Source: Cordilura impudica
Taxonomy: Eukaryota; Arthropoda; Insecta; Diptera; Scathophagidae
Direction of reading: 5' to 3'
NCBI GenBank assembly: GCA_963682025.1
Contig: OY821520.1
Location: forward strand, 90,737,170 to 90,801,169
Length of the DNA: 64,000 nucleotides
Part shown: in pieces, positions 1 to 10,415 of the stretch
Numbering within the stretch: position 1 is the first letter of the stretch
How the letters are laid out: each line of letters begins with the position of its first letter
Position numbers and translations under genes: made by a program
The notes under the pieces: generated by a model
Databases searched by the model: none
Seen by the model: the letters and a program-made list of their open reading frames with translations, nothing else
Told to the model about the DNA's origin: nothing

Positions 1-811
1 ACATTTATTTTACAACTCTCGTTGGCACATACATAGTGCTTGTTTAAACCTAACTAATACACATGTATGTGTTGAATATATGTACATACATAAATATATT
101 TTTGTCCCATCTCATATAATGTATGTCGTGTATAGTCGGTCGTCGAATTCACAGATATAAATCATATAAATATATTCATAACACAAAACGGTACATGATA
201 AATGCCTGTTGAAATGAAGACATTTATAAAAATCCACTGAAGCAATACGGGGGAGTTGCAAAGGAAAAAAAAAACGGTGAAAGGAAAAAATGGACAGAAA
301 AAATATAATGGCATACAATGGTGCACAGTGATATATTTAAAGTGCAAGTGGTTAAAAAATTTTAACTTTTAAAAGAGCTAATTAACATAAGTGCGTAAAA
401 ATAAAATAAAAATCATAAAAATCGACCAGTAGAATTTTTTTTAACAATTTACAATTCTTAAAATTTATGTGGCTCGAATAGTTTGAAATATCTGGATATA
501 TAATGGGATATATGAATATAGAGAATATACCTATCTTTTGTGACTTAAAGATTTTATTCTACAACAAATGGGATTTTTTCTAAAAAGCTGATCCTTTCAT
601 AAAAATATCTATAGAACAAGTACTCGTACAACATGAAGTGAAAACTCCGGGTCCTAACATAGAGTTGGCGCGACAATTGCCAGTTTATTTTATTTATTTA
701 GTAGAACCATTTGTTAGAAAAATTTCTTCAAAATCTTATGACATTTCATTAATCAGAACAAAAATTACCATTATAAAAATGATGCTGCTTTTAAAGTTTG
801 AGAAAAAATTT
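1..811. other. AT-rich sequence without recognisable gene
   Basis: No coding region, RNA gene or named repeat is recognised. The sequence is AT-rich with many stops in all frames. The last part (about 560-811) may hold the decayed left end of the mariner element that follows, but I could not see a matching terminal repeat. Confidence 0.6.
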
Positions 812-1339
812 ATTGCAAAGAGTTTCGTGTTTTGCCTAAACATTTTTTTTGTGGGAAAAAATACTGTCCAAGCCAAAGAATGGATTGATAAACATTGCGG
901 TGAATACTCGCCGTAATACACAATAAAAAAAGGTTCATTTCCGAATTTGAACGTTGTCATACGAGCACAAATGGTGCAGATCGTGCTGGTCATCGAAATG
1001 AGGCAGTTACCATAGAAAAGGTAAAAATAAGTGCATCAGGTTGTATTAGCTGATCGAAAGATTAAAGTGAGTGCGATTTCTGGCATCATAAAAATATCAA
1101 CAAAGTGAGTTCGGCATATATCACATGATCATTTAAATATGACAAAGCTTTCTACTCGATGGGTACCATAATTTTTAGCAGCTGAACAAAAACTGAAAAG
1201 TGTTATGATTTAAAGTATGCTTTATAGATATTTAAAGTAAATTTATCTGAATTTTAACGTCGATTTAAAACAATGGATGAAACGTGAATTCATTATTGTA
1301 CACCGGAGAACAATAGACAGTCTGCGGAGTGGTTAAAAG
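812..1339 (+). pseudogene. mariner transposase relic, N-terminal and first catalytic part (piece 1 of 3)
   Basis: This is the decayed 5' part of a mariner-family (Tc1/mariner) cut-and-paste transposase. In shifting frames it reads KNTVQAKEWIDKHCGEYSP, a short stretch near GHRNEAVTIEKVK, then ISGIIKIST, and finally MDET followed by IHYCTPENNRQSAEWLK. These match the mariner helix-turn-helix region, the linker and the block around the first catalytic Asp (in MDET). Frameshifts and stops are frequent, so it is dead. The sequence breaks off at QSAEWLK, where a foldback element entered, and resumes at 2888. The true start is uncertain. Confidence 0.85.
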
Positions 1340-2887
1340 CAAGGTTCAGAAAATACACATATCATATCAATTATGTGTGTTTCTAAATTTTGTACGGTAC
1401 CCAACACAATCATGACTGTGTTTCGTTTTAATATTCCGTTATCTACACAAACTTTTTTCTATCACGTATTTTTTGTTTCGAATGCACATAAACCACATAG
1501 ATTCGAGTGTAGCTTTATTTTAACTTCATAATCTTGCACGTGTACTTTTAAAAAAATAGGACATGTTCTTAAACGCATACGTCCAAAAATTAAAACATTA
1601 CCCACTCACGATTCCTATTTTATTACCATCTTTTTTATACCCTATACCACTATGTGGTTTGGGTATAATGACTTTGTGCTGCTGTTTGTAACAACCAAAA
1701 ATATTTGACGTAGACGCATCTTTAATTTTTCCGACCGAATCAGAATCACTTTTTGAGTTGATTTAACAATGTCCGTCCGTCCGTCCATCCGTCCGTCCAT
1801 CCGTCCGTCCGTCTGTGTGTCCATGTAATCAAACTGCAGGTTGCACATATGAATATATTTTGATGAAATTTGGTATATTTTATCGGCCACGGGATGAACG
1901 CTATTGAAGTTGATGGGAATCGGTCCATGTTCAGACCTAGCCCCCATACAAATGACCCATATAAAATCGACATAAATTGACATACGATCCAAATTGTCAT
2001 ATAGATCTTCGTCAAATTGGGTTTGTATGTGTTTATTACATCCATTAATGAATAGTCCAAAAACGATCCCTATGGGACAACTCTTAGTCATAGGCCCCAT
2101 ATAGAGCTGCTTCCCGATCTTCACTTAAATCTATCAAAAAACAAAAATATTGCACTGATTCATCTCAAATTTTGTTTGTATAAATTTTCGCAAAATACAA
2201 GAGACTTTACCAACCATGGTAACGATCGATCCTTTTTTGGACCTATTCCTCATATAGACATACATAGCATCCGATATGAACTTTTTCATATCTGCAGCCA
2301 AAAAAATTAATAAAAATGCCACTCAAAATTGGTTTATGCTTATTTTCTACATCCAACTATTTGGGCCTGAGAGATAGGGTCTCTAAACGCATGGTATAGG
2401 GTATCGTAAAGTCAGTCTAGATCGACTATTATATTCTATTTATTTTTATTTTTTTATAACTGCTAATGAATTATTTTAGATTTTTTTAATAAACTTGGTT
2501 GAAACCATTGTTGTCGTTATTATAGGGGTGTTTCAGATTTTTCCGATCGCGAATGGATAACGTTTTAATTTTTAGATGTACGCGTTGAAGAACATGTTCT
2601 GTTTTTTTTAGCAGTACAAGTGCAAGAAAACAATTCTAAGATAAAGCTACACTCCAATCTATGTGGTTTATGTGTGTTCGAAACAAAAAATACGTGATAG
2701 AAAAATGTTCGTGTAGATTAGGATATAATAAAACGAAACACAGTCATGATAGTGTTGGGACCGTACAAAATTTAGAACCACACATAATTGATATGAAAAT
2801 AAAAATTTGTGTTTGTTGGTCTGAGCTTTGTTTGTTTACATATATGTACGAAATTTTTATTCAGTGTGTGTTTTTTTCTGAACTCTG
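1340..2887. mobile_element. hAT-like foldback element, copy 1 (carries a mini-me insertion)
   Basis: A non-autonomous element made of two long inverted arms, about 1340-1620 and 2560-2887. Its ends read CAAGGTTCAG on the left and, on the opposite strand, CAGAGTTCAG on the right. It is flanked by the 8-bp direct repeat GTTAAAAG at 1332-1339 and 2888-2895. The duplication lies within the mariner codons for ...EWLKA, so removing the element and one duplication rejoins the mariner reading frame. An 8-bp duplication with a CAGNG-type end is known for the hAT superfamily; assignment to hAT is inferred, as no transposase is present. A mini-me copy fills the centre. A second copy lies at 11382-12168. 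Confidence 0.85.
1636..2433 (+). mobile_element. mini-me/DINE-1-like element, copy A
   Basis: A copy of the commonest repeat in the window. It starts with TATACCCTATACCACTATG, has a GTCC/GTCCATCC tract near 1770-1815, and ends near a decayed palindrome (gtcagtctagatcgac) close to 2410-2427. It lies in the centre of the hAT-like foldback element. The GTCC (GTCY) microsatellite and inverted repeats near the ends are features known for dipteran mini-me/DINE-1 elements, now grouped with Helentron-type rolling-circle transposons. Open frames inside it (for example 1642-2124, minus) recur in decayed form in other copies and are not genes. Confidence 0.85.
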
Positions 2888-3059
2888 GTTAAAAGCGTGC
2901 GAAAAACGACCAAAGCGGCCAGAGACTAAAAAATCGGTTGGAAAGGTAACGGCCAGTGTTTTTCGGATGCGCGTCGTATAATAGTAGAAAGAACAAAATA
3001 ACTTCCAAGTTCTGTGTAGAGTTATTAGACAGATTAGATGAAGAAATTAGAAAAAAAAA
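2888..3059 (+). pseudogene. mariner transposase relic (piece 2 of 3)
   Basis: Continuation of the mariner transposase after the foldback insertion. It reads LKACEKRPKRPETKKSVGKV, TASVF, then in another frame VELLDRLDEEIRKKK. These fit the mariner region between the first and second catalytic aspartates. The frame ends in an A-run at about 3050-3060, where a Helentron-like element is inserted. Confidence 0.85.
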
Positions 3060-4190
3060 ATCATGTGAGTCCGATCACAAGGAAGATGTGTAAACATCTA
3101 AAAATTAAAGCATTTTTTATTAATGTTGTGCTGAACGCTATTGAAATTGGTGAGAATCGGTCCATGTTCAGACCTATTCCCCATACAAATGACCGGCATG
3201 TTTCCCTCAATGATCCATCGTGTGTAGTAATGTTTCATGTCCAAATTTATGTTTCAATTTTGGTTCGTCAAAAATCAAATTATCAATGTTTACTGTTTTT
3301 GCTCTACTATTTAATTGAGAGCAGTGCTGTAACGTTGTTTTGTATATCGGACTAAAGAAAATAAAAGACAAAAATGGAGAGCATTTAAGATAATGAAAAT
3401 TTTAAGAATTTTATTAATAATAATGAATACTGATTGTACAAACCCACTAATATGGATAATAAATAATGCTTTTAAATATATTAAATAATGAATATTTTAT
3501 TACTTTTGTTTTACTTCAATTAATATTTCTATATATAACAAGTGTCAATCACAGGTCAATGCCAATTTTAATCTTTTTACGGCGTTGTTATGTTGGCAGC
3601 TTAAGCTTATGAATATAAAATTTATTTTCTTCCACATATATTTGTTTAAAAATTTTATAAATAATAATGATAATGAAAATTTTAAGTATTTTATAAACTA
3701 ATATAAAAATATAGAAATTTTTATAAATTTTTGCAAATTTTATAGTTGAATATAAAATTTATTTTCTTCCACATATAGTTCTTTAGTATGTACTAATATA
3801 TTCAATAAACAAACAGAATTGATGTTTCCATCGTCTGTATTAAAAAACAGAAAAAACATTTCCAAATAGAGTAAAGACGCGGTTTTCTTTAGAACTCAAA
3901 TAAAACTAAACAAAATACCGAAATATTTTGGTGCAATTCTGGAAATCATTGTGGTTTGTGAATAAAAATATCTATTCAAGCAGTAAGCGCTATCTACATG
4001 TGTATAGCAAGCAAATGCTATGTTTGTCATACTTGATGGTTGCAGTTGTATGCTATACATTCATGGCGCTTTCTGTTGGTTGATGAATCAGCTAAATAAT
4101 TGTAGCTTCTATTTCCGTAAATAGTTCCGCTTCCGTAAGGGAAGTTTGTGATTTTTACCCCCTGATCGCATAGATGTCTACACATCAAAA
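3060..4190 (-). mobile_element. Helentron-like non-autonomous element, family 2, copy 1
   Basis: It is bounded by the inverted motif GATGTGTAAACATCTA, present at about 3083-3100 and, as its complement TAGATGTCTACACATC, at 4171-4186. The outer sequence at the low-coordinate end is ATCATGTGAGTCCGATCACA, which can fold into a small hairpin (TGTGA/TCACA). Read on the minus strand, this gives a subterminal repeat at each end, a 3' hairpin and insertion into an A/T run, the layout described for Helentrons. Removing it joins mariner EEIRKK to TPHLNKKQILYQHD. The core is AT-rich with internal direct repeats (GATAATGAAAATTTTAAG at about 3391 and 3668; a 30-bp repeat at 3611 and 3748) and a mini-me scrap. 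Confidence 0.75.
3127..3200 (+). mobile_element. mini-me fragment
   Basis: A scrap matching the middle of mini-me copies (GAACGCTATTGAAATTGGTG, then TCGGTCCATGTTCAGACCTA, then CCCATACAAATGACC). No mini-me ends are present. It lies in the core of the family 2 element, so it may have been captured or left by deletion. Confidence 0.8.
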
Positions 4191-4516
4191 ACACCCCACC
4201 TAAATAAGAAACAAATCTTGTACCAGCATGACATCGCACCGGCGCATTCATCTGCTTTGGTTTCAAAAAATTGCAGTGTTTACATTACGAATTGCTTAAC
4301 CGCCCCCTGTATTCTCCAGATCTGGCCTTCTGTGGTTATTATTTGTTTGCAAAGTTGAAATTATGACGCCAGGGAAAGATTTTTCACACCAGTGACGGAA
4401 GCCTATTTTGATGAAATTTGACAAATCGAGTTTTTTTCAAGGATATCAAGATGTTAGAAGATCGTTGGAAGAAGTGCATTTCACTTAGCGCAGACTTCGT
4501 TGAAGAAGTGAATTGA
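4191..4516 (+). pseudogene. mariner transposase relic, C-terminal part (piece 3 of 3)
   Basis: The mariner reading frame resumes with TPHLNKKQILYQHDIAPAH (second catalytic Asp in QHD), then YSPDLAFCGYYLF, KIFHTSD, and WKKCISLSADFVEE before a stop at 4514-4516. In mariner the third catalytic Asp sits in SPDLAPSDYxLF; here that position reads CG, so the residue is lost. Several frameshifts are present. This completes a transposase with both ends recognisable. Confidence 0.85.
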
Positions 4517-4591
4517 TTTAAAATCCATAAAACTGGTTTTGCAATGTTACTGCACAGAATTTTCACTCCACTTACACGCTGAAAAAAGGAT

Positions 4592-5205
4592 AGGTAAGGT
4601 TTTAAAAGTTAAAAAAAATCGTATATTCATAATTGTTATTTGAAGACATGAATAATGTTGGATTATTTATTTCATAGTTTATTCAAAATAAGTCCATGAC
4701 ACCGAGTCTCCGGAGGCGTTGTTGTTTTGCGGTGAATATTATAACTCGTTACCGGATCATGTGAAATAAAAAAATCGAAATGCGTTTAAAAGGCGACATG
4801 TTTTCTGAGGTAGTGATGAAGAGTTTTTTTTATTTTTTTTTTTTGCAGCATTATGAAATGAGAACCACGATTTCTGCTATAAAATATCGGGAATGTGTTG
4901 TTAAAAAATGGGAAAGAGAATGGAAAATAAAAAAAAACTCTTCGCGGTTACGTGACGATTAGTGTGTAGATACAGTGGTATCGGTTTAGTAGATTTTGAG
5001 TTATGATGTTCACGGGCTTCGAACACGTTATTTGCTAGAAAATCGATTTAAAGTTTTTTAAAAACTGATTTACATACGACATACCGTATGAGGCCGGTAG
5101 CTGGAAACGCTGTATCTTCTTAAGTTTTGCTCCAATTTAATTGAAATTTTGACACAACACTCTCGACATGTTGTACATTTAGAAAGAGGAACGCAAGATG
5201 ACAAA
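4592..5205 (+). repeat. dispersed repeat of about 0.6 kb, copy 1
   Basis: Closely similar over most of its length to 7796-8358. Shared blocks include TGCGTTTAAAAGGCGACATG, a T-run, AACCACGATTT, GGGAATTTGTTGTT-type sequence, GAGGCCGGT and GCTGTATCTTCTTAAGTTTT. Copy 1 has about 75 extra bases near 4648-4725. No coding capacity is seen. The class is unknown. It lies just after the end of the mariner relic. Confidence 0.8.
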
Positions 5206-5458
5206 GGTTTTCAGCCCCTACCCCCACTTCAAATAGCAACTAATGATTATGTATTGTGATAAACTAGTAACTGCTAAGGAAATAGAATTGCGACCGTAAC
5301 CAATTTGAAATTCGGTTACTAGTTTCATCGCAATTCAGTTATTTATTTATTTGTTTGTGCGTAGCTTGTAGAAGGCTAAACTAATCTAAACTGATCTTTT
5401 TCTGTAATTTTTTACAGAGTCTTACTCTATATCTGAAAGGAACTAAAATTTTTGCTTT
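5206..5458. other. spacer without recognisable feature
   Basis: AT-rich sequence between two repeats; nothing recognised. Confidence 0.5.
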
Positions 5459-5950
5459 TTATATTTGTAGTGGGCGAGGCACCTCCCATAAAAAGTTATT
5501 TCTCGATGTCATATATTTCGATTTATATGAAGGAGATACAGCTTTTAAATTTGTTTGAAACCACCTTTCATTCATGGGGGCGTGACTCCCCCACACAATG
5601 TAAATATTAAATGTCATATATCTGGAATACTGTAATGGTGACAGCCTTGGGACTTTACGTGAACCCATATGTGTTTCGGGTTATTAATGAAAATAAAAAC
5701 AGGGGAATAATCGGAGAGTGGGCGCGGCACTGTCCATACAAAGTGAATATATAATATCATATAACTGGATTATTAAAATAGGGAAAGGCTTAACATTTGC
5801 ACGAGTCCATCAGATAATATCGCGAGTACTCAGACAAAAAATCAAAATATGGGCGGGATGGGATTAGAGGGCATTGCACCACCTAAAAAAAATAACATGA
5901 AGTACTATTAAGGCGACAGTCTTGATATTTTTTAATTACTATAAGCAAAT
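5459..5950. repeat. imperfect tandem units with GTGGGCGNGGCAC motif
   Basis: Four decayed units of roughly 105-145 bp. Each has a GC-rich block (GTGGGCGAGGCAC near 5471, GGGGGCGTGAC near 5576, GTGGGCGCGGCAC near 5722, ATGGGCGGG near 5851) followed by a block like ATCATATATCTGGAATACT and GACAGTCTTGAG. Similar units lie at 28780-29070. Such GC-block tandem units are common in dipteran Helitron-like elements, but no ends were found here. Confidence 0.55.
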
Positions 5951-6024
5951 GTCTTAAAATTCAATATTCGGCAAAATTAAAAATCGCCTAAATCAAAAAT
6001 CGCCCAAACAAAAAGTGGCCCATA

Positions 6025-7243
6025 TAATATTAATTCAAAAGCAAACCACCTGAAGAAGTAGCGTCTTACAAACTGATAAGTCCTCTGCCAGTTCGAAGTA
6101 AAATATTTGAAAAACTGCTACTGTTTATTGACCACTTTATTGACGTTTCGCAAGCTTTCGATAAGGTTTGGCACGAGGGTCTACTCTATAAAGTTAAAAC
6201 GTTGCTGCCACCAAACGTTCATATATTAACGGAAAACTGTATAATTAACAGAAAATTTTCAACAAAATAGATCAACTTTACAAGCCCCCTCGGAATATAA
6301 AAGCTGGTGTTCCACAGGGCGGTATTCTGGGTCCGCTCCTATACATCCATTATACAGCGGACATGCCAACTAATGAAAACACGATTACTTCAACCTTTGC
6401 AGATGACATGGCAATTTTGAGTCTTTATGAGGACCCCTTAACAGCATCTATATTTTTACAACGACATGTTTTTCAACTGGAGTACTGGTTACACTGGTGG
6501 AAACTAAAAATAAATGAACAAAAATATATCCACGTTACTTTTACGCTCAGAAGAGACACATGCCCTTAAATATGAATAAACAATCAGCAAATACCGCAAC
6601 ATTCTGATGTAAAATATTTGGGACTTCATCTTGACCGCCGCCTTACTTGCAAAAAACCATATAGAAACAGAATTAACACAAATAAAATTAAAATAAGTTC
6701 AACTTACGTGGCTAATTGGCAGAAATTCAAAGCTAAGTCTTGATTGCAAGTTATTGATATACAGTTCAATCATGAAACCCATTTGGTGCTATGGTATACA
6801 GTTATGGGGAACCACTGCAGTTTCTAGTATAGAGAAAATACAAAGATGCCAAAATAAGATCCTAAAGTTGATTATCCGCGCCCCATGGTATGTGAGAAAC
6901 TCACAGTTGCATAGAGAATTTAACGTACCCCTAGTTAAGTCGAAATTATGAAAAATTGTTCAAGCTACTTGCAAAAACTAGAAACTCACCCGAATCTGTT
7001 AGCACGTAACCTTCTCAACAATCGCATCCGCCAACGCCAGAGAAGGAGAAAGACGGCAGATCTTATAATTAATGCTTGTGGTTATCTAAGCCAATGAATA
7101 TTTATTTATTTCGAATTTATGTCGAAACATTACGTTTTTCTAGCATTGACCGGATTTAATAAGTTAAGTATTAGTTCTAAAATTTAAATAATTATTGTTA
7201 GTTTACTATGTGAAGACCCAATAAATAAATGCTTGAGAAAAAA
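6025..7243 (+). pseudogene. jockey-type LINE ORF2 fragment with 3' end (LINE 1)
   Basis: Remains of a non-LTR retrotransposon reverse transcriptase. It begins with KPPEEVASYKLISPLPV and SKIFEKL (RT region 0-1). After an internal deletion come QAFDKVWHEGLLYKVKTLLP, then GVPQGGILGPLLY, FADDMAIL (catalytic FADD box, about 6398-6420), and VKYLGLHLDRRLT. The sequence MKPIWCYGIQLWGTTAVSS, APWYVRNSQLHREFNVP and KLETHPNLLARNLL reach a stop at about 7096. The 3' end has AATAAATAAATGC and an A-run ending at 7243. It has frameshifts and is 5'-truncated. The order of motifs matches jockey-clade elements. Confidence 0.9.
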
Positions 7244-7795
7244 AAGTGTTCATACTAAAACATATCCTTCATGCAAATGAACTTATCCCAAGCCATCAAT
7301 TTGGCTTTATAGAACACCATTCTACTGTTGAACAAGTTCACAGAGTGACTAGATTTGCAAAAGCAGCGTTTGAAAAGAAACTGTATTTTTCAGTTGTATT
7401 TTTAGATAAGGCTTTTGATAAAGTGTGGCACTTAGGCCTTTTTTACAAGTTAAAAACACAATTGCTATATCTTTATTTCGAACCACTGAAGTCAAATTTG
7501 GAAGATAGATATTTTCTAGTCAATTTCAATGACGAAACTACGCAGCTGCGTAAAATACAATCTGGTGTTCGACAAGTATCATCAGGACCCACTCTTTATA
7601 CCTCATTTGCTGCTGATCTACCCACATCGCAACTTTTGCTGATGACACAGTAATTTTCACTTCCCATCAACACCATATAGCTGCATTAATAAAGCTTCAA
7701 GTACATCACAAAAAAAATTCACGAATGCCTTAAAAATTGGACAATGAATGCTAACCCTAATAAATCATTTCATGTAACTTTTATTTCAAGTGGAG

Positions 7796-7947
7796 GGTAA
7801 GTTTTTAAAAGTTAAAAAATGTCGTATTTTCATAATTCTTTTTTGAAGGTTTAGCGGTGAACATCATAACTCGTTACTGGATCGTACGAAATAAAAAAAT
7901 CAGAATGCGTTTAAAAGGCGACATGTTTCCTGAGGTATTGACGAAGA

Positions 7948-7978
<31 letters not shown>

Positions 7979-8358
7979 TTTGGCAGCATTTTCAAGTGAA
8001 AACCACGATTTTTGCTATAAAATTTCGGGAATTTGTTGTTAAAAAATGGGAGAGGGAATGGAAAATAAAAAAAAGCTCTTCGTGGTTAACTGCTGATTTA
8101 TACGTAAACATAGTGTGTAAAATTTTAAAAGAATCGGTCAGGTAGATTTTGAGTTGTGATATTCACGGACTTCGAACATTTATTTACGAGAAAACCGATT
8201 GAAAATTTTTTAAAAACTGATTTATTTACGATATACCAAAGAGGCCGGTCATTTGAAATGCTGTATCTTCTTAAGTTTTGCTCTGATTTACTTGAAATTT
8301 TGACACAATTCTCTCTTCATTGAGAAAGAGAAATGAAAAAAAAAGGTTTTTAAGAAAA
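7796..8358 (+). repeat. dispersed repeat of about 0.6 kb, copy 2 (inside LINE 2)
   Basis: Same repeat as 4592-5205, in the same orientation, about 3.1 kb downstream. It interrupts the LINE 2 reading frame between KSFHVTF and KLCLSNDGADTL. That proves it is a mobile or transposed unit rather than part of the LINE. It contains a run of about 22 T (near 7957-7978). No target duplication could be fixed by eye. Confidence 0.8.
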
Positions 8359-8465
8359 CAAAATTGTGCTTATCTAATGATGGAGCTGACACTCTTTCTT
8401 AATCCGACAATACCAAATACTTAGGAATCCACCTATATAGGCGGCTCACATGACAAAAGGAGAAA

Positions 8466-8650
8466 TGACATTTAGATCACTCCGTGACTGTGCGTGACTA
8501 TGCGTGAGTGTGCGTGACTACCCCAAAATTAATCGGTAGCCACAACAAGACTATCGACCAAGTTTCAGATCAATTGGATGAGGGGGAATGGGGTTGACTC
8601 ACGACAGACAGACAGAGAGTATGAGTTAAAAGAAAGAGTTTCAAAAAAAG
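8466..8650 (-). repeat. TCACGCA-unit repeat (family 3), partial copy
   Basis: On the minus strand it reads AAACTCTTTCTTTTAACTCA, a short GTCT tract, CATCCAATTGATCTGAAACT, and repeated TCACGCAYAGTCACG motifs. It matches the 5' part of the fuller copy at 44487-46645. It lies in LINE 2 with loss of flanking LINE sequence. Confidence 0.8.
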
Positions 8651-8872
8651 TAAAATAACAACTTATTTATTCCAACAGTGCAAGAAGAGATCAATATAAG
8701 TTACGAACGCCATTCACACCGCCTATCACAGCATCCAAATGCCTTAGCTGCAGATCTGTTGCATATATCTTCTAACCAAAGAAAACTAAGAAGATTCCGC
8801 TAATTGTTACAACATAATCTAAAATGATATAACATTTATATAGAGGTATAACAATGGTTGATTTTTCTGCAT

Positions 8873-8935
8873 GCCTTTTTATACTCTACACCACTATGGT
8901 TTGGCTCTAGACCGACTATAATTTTCTTACTTTTT
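8873..8935 (+). mobile_element. mini-me remnant: the two ends fused
   Basis: A start like TTTATACTCTACACCACTAT is joined after only about 25 bases to the mini-me 3' end CTCTAGACCGACTATAATTT followed by TCTTACTTTTT. Everything between, about 730 bp, is missing, leaving both ends. Confidence 0.8.
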
Positions 8936-10084
8936 TTATTTATTTTAAATACTTATGCACCTATTTTAAAAGAAAATGTTAAATATCTTTATATATAAAC
9001 AGATTGCCAAATAAATTGGAATTAAAAAAAAAAAATAATATTAAAAAATCGCTATAATAAAGAATTGGTAATAATATAATTATATAATATAATATTCTAA
9101 AGTCAAGGCCAATTGTTAAGTGTTGCTGGATGTTATTTGAAAAATCCATTTATGCTCGGAACTTCGAAAAATCAAATGCGCCACAGAACGATGTTTCTTC
9201 GTAGTATGCCACCTGGTTATCCCACTGTCGATTTACAATGTGTACGGGTGTATTAATAAAGCCATTTATGCTATGCAGCTATAAAGAATTTAAATAAGGA
9301 TGTTTCGGAAAAAATAAACGTAACTACCAACAGTTATTCAGTAATTTTTCATGCAATATGCAAACAATTTTTTCGGTTCTTATGTTTATATTTATTTTAA
9401 TACATATAAATAAAAAATATGAAAAACTATTTTATAACTACAACCATACACACATAAACGACTAAATATAGAGCGCCCAATATGCAGACACACATATTGA
9501 TGCAGATATTCACAAACAAATTTATAGCTCATATAACCGTAAAACCACTCAGGCACAAATGTAAACACACACAAAAACACAGATATCCACCTATACGCAA
9601 ACCACCGGACATATGTAGTTACACTGAGCTATACAAAAGTGGACAACAATTCTTCATTGTTATGACTAAAAATGAAATGTATGAAACATAGCGAAATACA
9701 ACCTTTTTTCCCTAAATAACTATAACAAATTTTTTATGACAATCATAATGTATGCTGATGAATATTTTACAAATATATGGACATATTTTTCACTACTAAT
9801 ATCGCTAATATATACAAATTTTTATTCATAAACATTAAAAATTTTTGTAGAAATATTCTATCATATAAATATGGAAGAAGATAATTTAAGCAGACGGTTG
9901 ATAACTAGGAATTTTAACAAATAAGACAGTTAAATTAGGCCAGGCTGAAACTTTAATGTTTTTTTTTAATTAGCTGTAAGTCGTCTGTAGAAAATTTAGG
10001 AAATAATTTATTATTTAAGAGAATGAGTTTTTTTAGAATTACGTATTTTTGTGGGAAATCGTGTTTCCTAAGCAAACATAATAT
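8936..10084. other. AT-rich sequence without recognisable gene
   Basis: No coding similarity is recognised. Short open frames near 9392-9691 are overlapping on both strands and look random. Low-complexity AATATAATTATATAATATAA occurs near 9068-9090. Confidence 0.6.
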
Positions 10085-10415
10085 TGGTGGAAAAGGTACT
10101 TTTTTTTAAGAAAAAAAAGTCGCTCTTTTTAAAAAAATTTGCGTACTTAAAAGAAAATTTACAATTTTCAAAAACTGTACTCTTTGAGATATGGTACTTC
10201 TCAAGTAAATCTACTTTTTTAGGAACAGGTGCTTTTTCAAGAAAATTCAATTTTTTAAGAAGCTGCACTTTTTTAAAAAGTTTACCTTTATATAAAATCT
10301 TAATTTTTTTAAGAAAACGCACATTTTTAAGAAAAGATACTTTTAAAACGAAATTCTAATTTTCGAAAAATAATATACTTTTAAAGCAAAGATACTTTTT
10401 GAAGAAGAGATATTT
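10085..10415. repeat. irregular T-rich minisatellite, left part
   Basis: Loose tandem units of about 20-30 bp with a core like GGTACTTTTTTAAGAAAA; variants include TGCACTTTTTTAAAAAG and GATACTTTTAAA. The same type of array reappears at 15060-15245, on the far side of the minus-strand LINE, so the LINE lies inside the array. Open frames on both strands here come from the repeat and are not genes. Confidence 0.75.

Larger units (their letters stand above)
7244..8830 (+). pseudogene. jockey-type LINE ORF2 fragment (LINE 2), split by two repeats
   Basis: A second, related LINE fragment directly abuts the poly(A) of LINE 1. It reads SHQFGFIEHHSTVEQVHRVT, FLDKAFDKVWHLGLFYKLKT, SGVRQVSSGPTLY, FADDTVIF, then WTMNANPNKSFHVTF. 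It stops at 7796, where a 0.6-kb repeat is inserted, and resumes at about 8359 (KKTKLCLSNDGADTL, NTKYLGIHLYRRLT). A second repeat at 8466-8650 replaces about 120 codons, and the C-terminus follows (LFIPTVQEEINI, RLSQHPNALAADLL, stop near 8801). Stops and frameshifts are present. Confidence 0.9.

Noticed and set aside
10068..10359. Overlapping Lys/Phe-rich open frames on both strands
   Set aside because: Products of the TACTTTTTTAAGAA minisatellite; both strands open for the same reason.
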